This document shows positions 50,814 through 54,842 of a DNA stretch of 54,842 nucleotides, one piece after another. The notes below the pieces were generated by a model that was not told the DNA's origin, made no database searches, and worked only from the letters and a program-made list of their open reading frames with translations. Each line of letters begins with the position of its first letter. The stretch's first letter is position 1. The DNA is taken from contig JAFDYD010000054.1 in NCBI GenBank assembly GCA_018267615.1, positions 17,900-72,741 on the forward strand. Reading direction: 5' to 3'. Made by a program: the position numbers and the translations under genes. The DNA comes from Bacteroidota bacterium (GTDB lineage: Bacteria; Bacteroidota; Bacteroidia; Chitinophagales; Chitinophagaceae).

Positions 50814-51989
50814 ATGAGTAATCAAATACTTCCATTAATCATCAGGCGAGCCATGTTTTGCTATGTTTGTGCACATTCGATTTTAATAGCCCATAGCCAG
50901 GAAATTAAAATTCCCATGCAACCCGCAAACTGGGATTACGACTCGTCCAAAGTTGAATTTGTCAAACATCGTGATGTACCTGCCGTAAAAAATAAAAACG
51001 GAGCTTTTTACCAAATCACTCTAAAGAACCAGGTTTTTACCAACGGTACGATTGAGTATGATGTGGAGCTGACCGGCACAGGTTTTCCCGGTATTAACTT
51101 CCGAATGTCGGATGATAAAAAAAATGGTGAGATTTTTTATATCAGGTCTTTTGGACCCGTTAGCCAGGAAACCAGGACCACCTTGCAATATGCGGCTTCG
51201 GTGGAAGGAATAAACCTTTGGGACTTGTCTGATGAATACCAGGCTGGTGCTGTTATCAATCAAACCGGGTGGAACCACGTGAAGCTCGTGATATCCGGCA
51301 AACAAATGAAAGCATATGTAAATAATATGACGAAACCATCATTGATTGTGCCTGAATTGGAGGGACAACGTCAATCCGGCAACATCTCTCTCACGGGAAA
51401 TGTAATCTATGCGAATCTTGTTATAAAGCCGAACGTAACAGAGGGGCTGGCATCCGAAGCAGGATATAATTCTACGTATAACGATACCCGTTACTTGAGA
51501 AACTGGGAATTGAGTCCTGCCAAAGATTTTCCGTTCGGCAGGGATCTTATTATGTCGTTGCCAAGTATGTTCGGTACGCTTAACAAATCAGAGTTGCCGG
51601 ATAGTACCGTTCAATGGTCGCCCATTAAAGCGGAACCGCGTGGTATTATCAACGTAAGCAGGAAATATGGACTGAAAGAAAATGATGCGCGAAGGTTTGC
51701 ATGGTTGAAAACAACGATTCATTCTGACAAAGCACAGGAAAGAATCTTGAACTTAGGTTTTAGTGATGAAGTTTGGGTTTTTGTGAATGGCGCACTTGTA
51801 TATGTTGATAAAAATTATTTCGGAACGCCGAGTCAAAAAAATGATGGAAGATGTGTCATTGAAAATTCCAGCTTCAAACTTCCATTGAAGGAAGGCGATA
51901 ATCAAATACTGATTGGACTTGCAAATTATTTTTATGGATGGGGAATTATTGCGAGGCTGGATAAAACGGATGGAATAAAATTAAAATAA
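50814..51989 (+). CDS. Exported protein of unknown function, probable concanavalin-like domain
   Basis: I chose the ATG at 50814, giving 391 residues (the frame extends to a GTG at 50808). A signal peptide covers residues about 1-25. The first half resembles DUF1080-like, LamG-type sugar-binding domains (NGTIEYDVELTGTGFPGINFRMSD, WNHVKLVISGKQMKAYVNN). The second half looks like a galactose-binding beta domain ending GDNQILIGLANYFYGWGIIARLD. No catalytic residues can be named. It is a lone gene with a candidate -7 box (TATTTTG) about 25 bp upstream. Confidence 0.7.
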   Translation: MSNQILPLIIRRAMFCYVCAHSILIAHSQEIKIPMQPANWDYDSSKVEFVKHRDVPAVKNKNGAFYQITLKNQVFTNGTIEYDVELTGTGFPGINFRMSDDKKNGEIFYIRSFGPVSQETRTTLQYAASVEGINLWDLSDEYQAGAVINQTGWNHVKLVISGKQMKAYVNNMTKPSLIVPELEGQRQSGNISLTGNVIYANLVIKPNVTEGLASEAGYNSTYNDTRYLRNWELSPAKDFPFGRDLIMSLPSMFGTLNKSELPDSTVQWSPIKAEPRGIINVSRKYGLKENDARRFAWLKTTIHSDKAQERILNLGFSDEVWVFVNGALVYVDKNYFGTPSQKNDGRCVIENSSFKLPLKEGDNQILIGLANYFYGWGIIARLDKTDGIKLK

Positions 51990-52051
51990 AAATATCTGAT
52001 AGTGGTTCGTTTTGAAATTTCAATGTCACTATGTGGTAAAAAAAATAATGA

Positions 52052-52780
52052 TTAGGAAAGCTGATTTATCCTCGCAAATACAGGTTGAAAAACTTCCTGT
52101 CCGGCTTTACTAACTGCATCGGTGAATTGATAAGTCAATTGCGTTTTACCTTCTTTTAGTTGTTCAAAAATGGATTCAATAAAACCACTTACCGGAGGCG
52201 CGAAGTCGTGAATTCCTTTTCCGCCTAAATCAGTGTTCAATGCAGGCGGAACAATTTCTATCACTTCAATATTATTTGATTTGAGTAAAGTCTGTAATGA
52301 CAGCGTGAATGAATGAATAAAAGCCTTTGTTGCGGAATAAACAGGTGTCTTGATTAATGGAACAAAGGACAAGCCCGATGCCACGTTCATAATTGTAGTG
52401 AGCGATTTCAGATTTAGGAAAAGCGATGTCAGATGCAATGGCGCTTCAATATTGATCGCGATTTCTTCTTTTGCTCTACTAAAAAAATCAGCATCGGAAA
52501 TTGACATCCAATGTTGAATACCGGCATTGTTCACCAATACATTTAAATCACTATGTTCTTTTGCGATCCACGTAGCAAGTGCTTCGCGATCGCTTGCAGA
52601 TGAAAGATCACATCGTGTTGTGATCAACGAAGGGATTTTCTCTGCTGCTTCTTTTAATGCAGGTTCTCTTCTTCCGCAAATAATCACAGTATTACCTTCG
52701 TTGACAAATCTTTCGGCCATTGCAAATCCGATACCGCTGGCGCCACCGGTAACCAGGATTTTATTTTTAGAAAATCTCAT
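52052..52780 (-). CDS. SDR family oxidoreductase (DltE-like)
   Basis: The 242-residue protein is a short-chain dehydrogenase with TGGASGIG for nucleotide binding at residue 11, NNAG at about 88, a Ser in NVASGLS and YSATK. The C-terminal part resembles the DltE-like subgroup of SDRs. Substrate unknown. It lies 270 bp from the M28 peptidase gene, divergently transcribed, and both ends of it are next to degenerate or full hairpin elements. Confidence 0.9.
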   Translation of the reverse strand: MRFSKNKILVTGGASGIGFAMAERFVNEGNTVIICGRREPALKEAAEKIPSLITTRCDLSSASDREALATWIAKEHSDLNVLVNNAGIQHWMSISDADFFSRAKEEIAINIEAPLHLTSLFLNLKSLTTIMNVASGLSFVPLIKTPVYSATKAFIHSFTLSLQTLLKSNNIEVIEIVPPALNTDLGGKGIHDFAPPVSGFIESIFEQLKEGKTQLTYQFTDAVSKAGQEVFQPVFARINQLS

Positions 52781-52873
52781 AATATATTTTTATAGCGTGA
52801 AAAGTGTTTACAAATGTAAGCCATTTACAATTTTTCATCCCTCATATTGAAAGGAACAGCCTGAAGGTGGGAG

Positions 52874-52964
52874 AATATTTCGCGCAGAGCACGCAGAGAA
52901 AAGGAGTGCGCAGAGAAGAAAGCCTCTGCGTACTCTTTTTCTCTGCGTGCTCTGCGCGAAATTT
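52874..52964. repeat. GCGCAGAG-type hairpin element (GCGTCTTT family, copy 4)
   Basis: The left arm CGCGCAGAGCACGCAGAG (52874-52915) pairs with CTCTGCGTGCTCTGCGCG (52924-52964). The words are a GC-richer version of the GCGTCTTTGCG family and the ends (AATATTTCGCGC / GCGCGAAATTT) are shared. It lies in the divergent gap before the M28 peptidase gene. Confidence 0.85.
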
Positions 52965-53077
52965 TTTTGCAAAAGATGTTACCTTCATTGCTCAAGCAGA
53001 TAATATGATATGATTTTATTTTTTTATCCTCACCACGAATATTACTTTGTGTGTTCTTTCATTAATATCCAAATGAT

Positions 53078-54712
53078 ATGACAAAGAAAATTATCTATGG
53101 TTCGGTTTTTATAATATTATTATCAGCTTGTCAATCTCCAAACGATAATAAAACATCTGCGTCTTTGTTTAACAAAGACAGTCTCGTCAAACATATCATC
53201 GTCCTCTCTTCAGATTCCTTCGAGGGACGCAAACCCTTTTCAAAAGGCGACACAAAAACGGTCGATTATTTAAAAAATAGTTTTGTCGCGTTAGGACTCG
53301 AGCCTGGCAACAACGACAATTATTTTCAAGATGTGCCGATGGTTGAAATTACACCGAGTCCAGCCCCAACTTTGAAAGTTGAATCCGCAAAAGGGAATTT
53401 TGATTTACAATTGACAAAAGATTATGTCGTTTCCACGCAGAGAACAGACTCTGTCATCTCTCTTGATCATGATGAACTAATATTTGCCGGATATGGCGTT
53501 GTCGCTCCGGAATATAACTGGAATGACTATGCGGGAATAAATGTAAAAGGAAAAGTGGTGTTGGTGATGGTTAACGATCCCGGGTTTGGGACGGCAGACA
53601 GCAGTATTTTCAAAGGAAGAACCATGACCTATTATGGCAGGTGGACATACAAATTTGAAGAAGCCGCACGGCAAGGCGCCAAAGCATGTTTTATCATCCA
53701 CAATACGGAAGCCGCTTCTTATCCATTTAGTGTTGTGCAGAATTCCTGGGGTTCATCCAATTTATATCTCGATAATAAAAATTCCAACGATTATCATTGT
53801 GCATTGACTGCCTGGGTAAGTGCAGAAGCAGCAAAAAAAATATTGGCAGCTGCGGGCAAAGACACGAGTTTGTTGGTGCAGGCGAACTCACATGAATTCA
53901 AAGCTATTTCTTTAGGAGAAAAATTATCGACCGTTGTAAAAGTAAAATCGGTGTACAATTCGTCGCGCAATCTGATTGGAAAAATTACCGGGACAAAAAG
54001 ACCAGATGAATATATTTTGTACACAGCACATTGGGATCATCTCGGTATTGGTAAACCAGATGCAAAAGGAGATTCAATCTATAACGGTGCGCTGGATAAC
54101 GCAAGTGGAACTGCTGCATTGTTAGAAATAGCAAGAGCGTTCAAAAACGAAAAAGAAAAACCGGAGCGCAGCATTTTATTTTTAGCAGTAACCGGGGAAG
54201 AACAAGGATTACTCGGATCAGAATATTATGGACAACATCCGATCTATCCACTGAAAAAAACGGTTGCAGAATTGAATATGGATGTAATCAAACCCATCGA
54301 AAAAAGTAATGACATCATCATCGTCGGCGCAGGTCAAAATGAATTGGAAGATTATCTTGCTGAGGTAGCAAAAGCAAAGGGAATGTATATTACACCCGAT
54401 CCGCTTCCGGAAGCCGGCCGTTATTTTCGTTCGGATCATTTTAGTTTAGCGAAAGTGGGCGTTCCTGCTTTAGATATAAGAGGTGGTGAAGACGTTACTG
54501 GAAAAGGAAAAGATTATGGAAAAAAGTGGGTTGATGACTACACGAAGAATCATTATCATACTCCGTCAGATGAATACGATTCCACCTGGACTTTTGAAGG
54601 CGGCATACAAGAGATGGAAATACTTTTTATGATTGGAAAAAAATTAGCATCGGAAACGACTTGGCCGAAATGGAAGCAAGGTTCCGAGTTTAAAGCGATC
54701 AGGGAGAAATAG
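53078..54712 (+). CDS. M28 family zinc metallopeptidase, lipoprotein
   Basis: The 544-residue protein has a lipoprotein signal peptide ending LLSAC (Cys at about residue 18). Then comes a PA domain insert (residues about 120-250) and the M28 catalytic core: YTAHWDHLG (zinc ligand His and Asp), NGALDNASGTA (bridging Asp), TGEEQGLLGS (Glu catalytic and ligand), ELNMDV (Asp) and NHYHTPSDEY (His). All expected zinc ligands are visible. Family knowledge: these are aminopeptidase-type enzymes; here likely anchored to the outer membrane or periplasm. It is a single gene. Confidence 0.93.
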   Translation: MTKKIIYGSVFIILLSACQSPNDNKTSASLFNKDSLVKHIIVLSSDSFEGRKPFSKGDTKTVDYLKNSFVALGLEPGNNDNYFQDVPMVEITPSPAPTLKVESAKGNFDLQLTKDYVVSTQRTDSVISLDHDELIFAGYGVVAPEYNWNDYAGINVKGKVVLVMVNDPGFGTADSSIFKGRTMTYYGRWTYKFEEAARQGAKACFIIHNTEAASYPFSVVQNSWGSSNLYLDNKNSNDYHCALTAWVSAEAAKKILAAAGKDTSLLVQANSHEFKAISLGEKLSTVVKVKSVYNSSRNLIGKITGTKRPDEYILYTAHWDHLGIGKPDAKGDSIYNGALDNASGTAALLEIARAFKNEKEKPERSILFLAVTGEEQGLLGSEYYGQHPIYPLKKTVAELNMDVIKPIEKSNDIIIVGAGQNELEDYLAEVAKAKGMYITPDPLPEAGRYFRSDHFSLAKVGVPALDIRGGEDVTGKGKDYGKKWVDDYTKNHYHTPSDEYDSTWTFEGGIQEMEILFMIGKKLASETTWPKWKQGSEFKAIREK

Positions 54713-54775
54713 AGCGAAGAAACATGCGGTGGAAAATATTAATCGATGATGAAATTGAAACTGCGACTATATGAA

Positions 54776-54842
54776 CCTATGTGTCTATGTGCCTATGTGG
54801 TGAAAAAAAACTCGCCTATGCAGGTTTTTTTTCACCACATAG
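54776..54842. repeat. TATGTGCC-family hairpin element, copy 5, cut by window end
   Basis: CTATGTGTCTATGTGCC and GTGGTGAAAAAAAA are followed by CTCGCCTATGCAGG and the start of the complementary arm (TTTTTTTTCACCACATAG). The right arm continues beyond the window. Confidence 0.9.

Overview
The window (about 55 kb, AT-rich) is ordinary chromosome of a Bacteroidota bacterium. The best guess, from inference only, is the Chitinophagales (Chitinophagaceae-like). The signs are the Bacteroidota promoter signature (TTTG, about 16-20 nt, TAnnTTTG) ahead of many genes, several typical families (DUF2723, DUF2490, DUF3347, HYC_CC_PP, GH106, MacB/FtsX-type permeases), lipoproteins ending in a short Cys lipobox, and very short leaders with little Shine-Dalgarno. 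No phage, IS element, CRISPR array or plasmid function was found.

Layout. 1-5.6 kb: a DUF2723 glycosyltransferase-like membrane protein, a tandem repeat block, a SAM hydrolase-type enzyme and an SDR dehydrogenase. 5.7-10.9 kb: tRNA-Lys with its own promoter and terminator, a nested inverted repeat, a SRAP abasic-site DNA-protein crosslinking operon with two small unknown genes, a DUF1624 acyltransferase-like protein and a CPA1 antiporter; three copies of a 70-bp dispersed repeat bound these blocks. 11-19.2 kb: a GH79 heparanase-like hydrolase, a RibD/DHFR-like protein, a lipoprotein, a PhnB-like protein, an exported phosphatidylserine decarboxylase-like protein, an FtsX-type permease and a small protein. 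19.3-22.4 kb: an ECF42-type sigma factor regulon (SnoaL, SRPBCC, two YCII/DGPF proteins, sigma factor) with two matching ECF promoters, but the sigma gene carries an in-frame TAA. 22.6-24.7 kb: two more RibD/DHFR-like proteins, an RNAP alpha-CTD-like helix-hairpin-helix protein and an unknown protein. 24.9-29 kb: a rifampin phosphotransferase (rph) and a membrane acyltransferase. 29-33.7 kb: a GH106 rhamnosidase-like enzyme and a TIM-barrel isomerase. 34-39.4 kb: an APH-like kinase whose promoter module matches that of rph, an SRPBCC protein, a GlxA-type regulator, a 41-residue metallothionein-like protein, a monooxygenase, a lipocalin-like lipoprotein and a DUF2490 protein. 39.7-42.7 kb: AraC regulator, SnoaL lipoprotein, YceI and DOPA-dioxygenase-like genes. 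43.2-49.1 kb: a Crp/Fnr regulator, a DinB protein and a copper locus (multicopper oxidase fused to a CopB-like barrel, DUF3347, HYC_CC_PP, and an AraC regulator with an HMA-like N-terminus). 49.4-54.7 kb: a MutS-like ATPase, a secreted protein, an SDR and an M28 peptidase.

The most striking structure is not a gene. About twenty intergenic regions carry hairpin elements. Many are built from a short reiterated word (often near 7 bp) and fall into several sequence families (TATGTGCC, GCGTCTTT, GGAGAGC, CCTATAC, CGTGAAA, TCAACTTG, CCTCATCCCC and others). They lie between convergent, tandem and divergent genes alike, so simple terminator function does not explain them. The other leads are the rph/APH shared promoter, the interrupted ECF42 regulon, and the metallothionein-like small gene.
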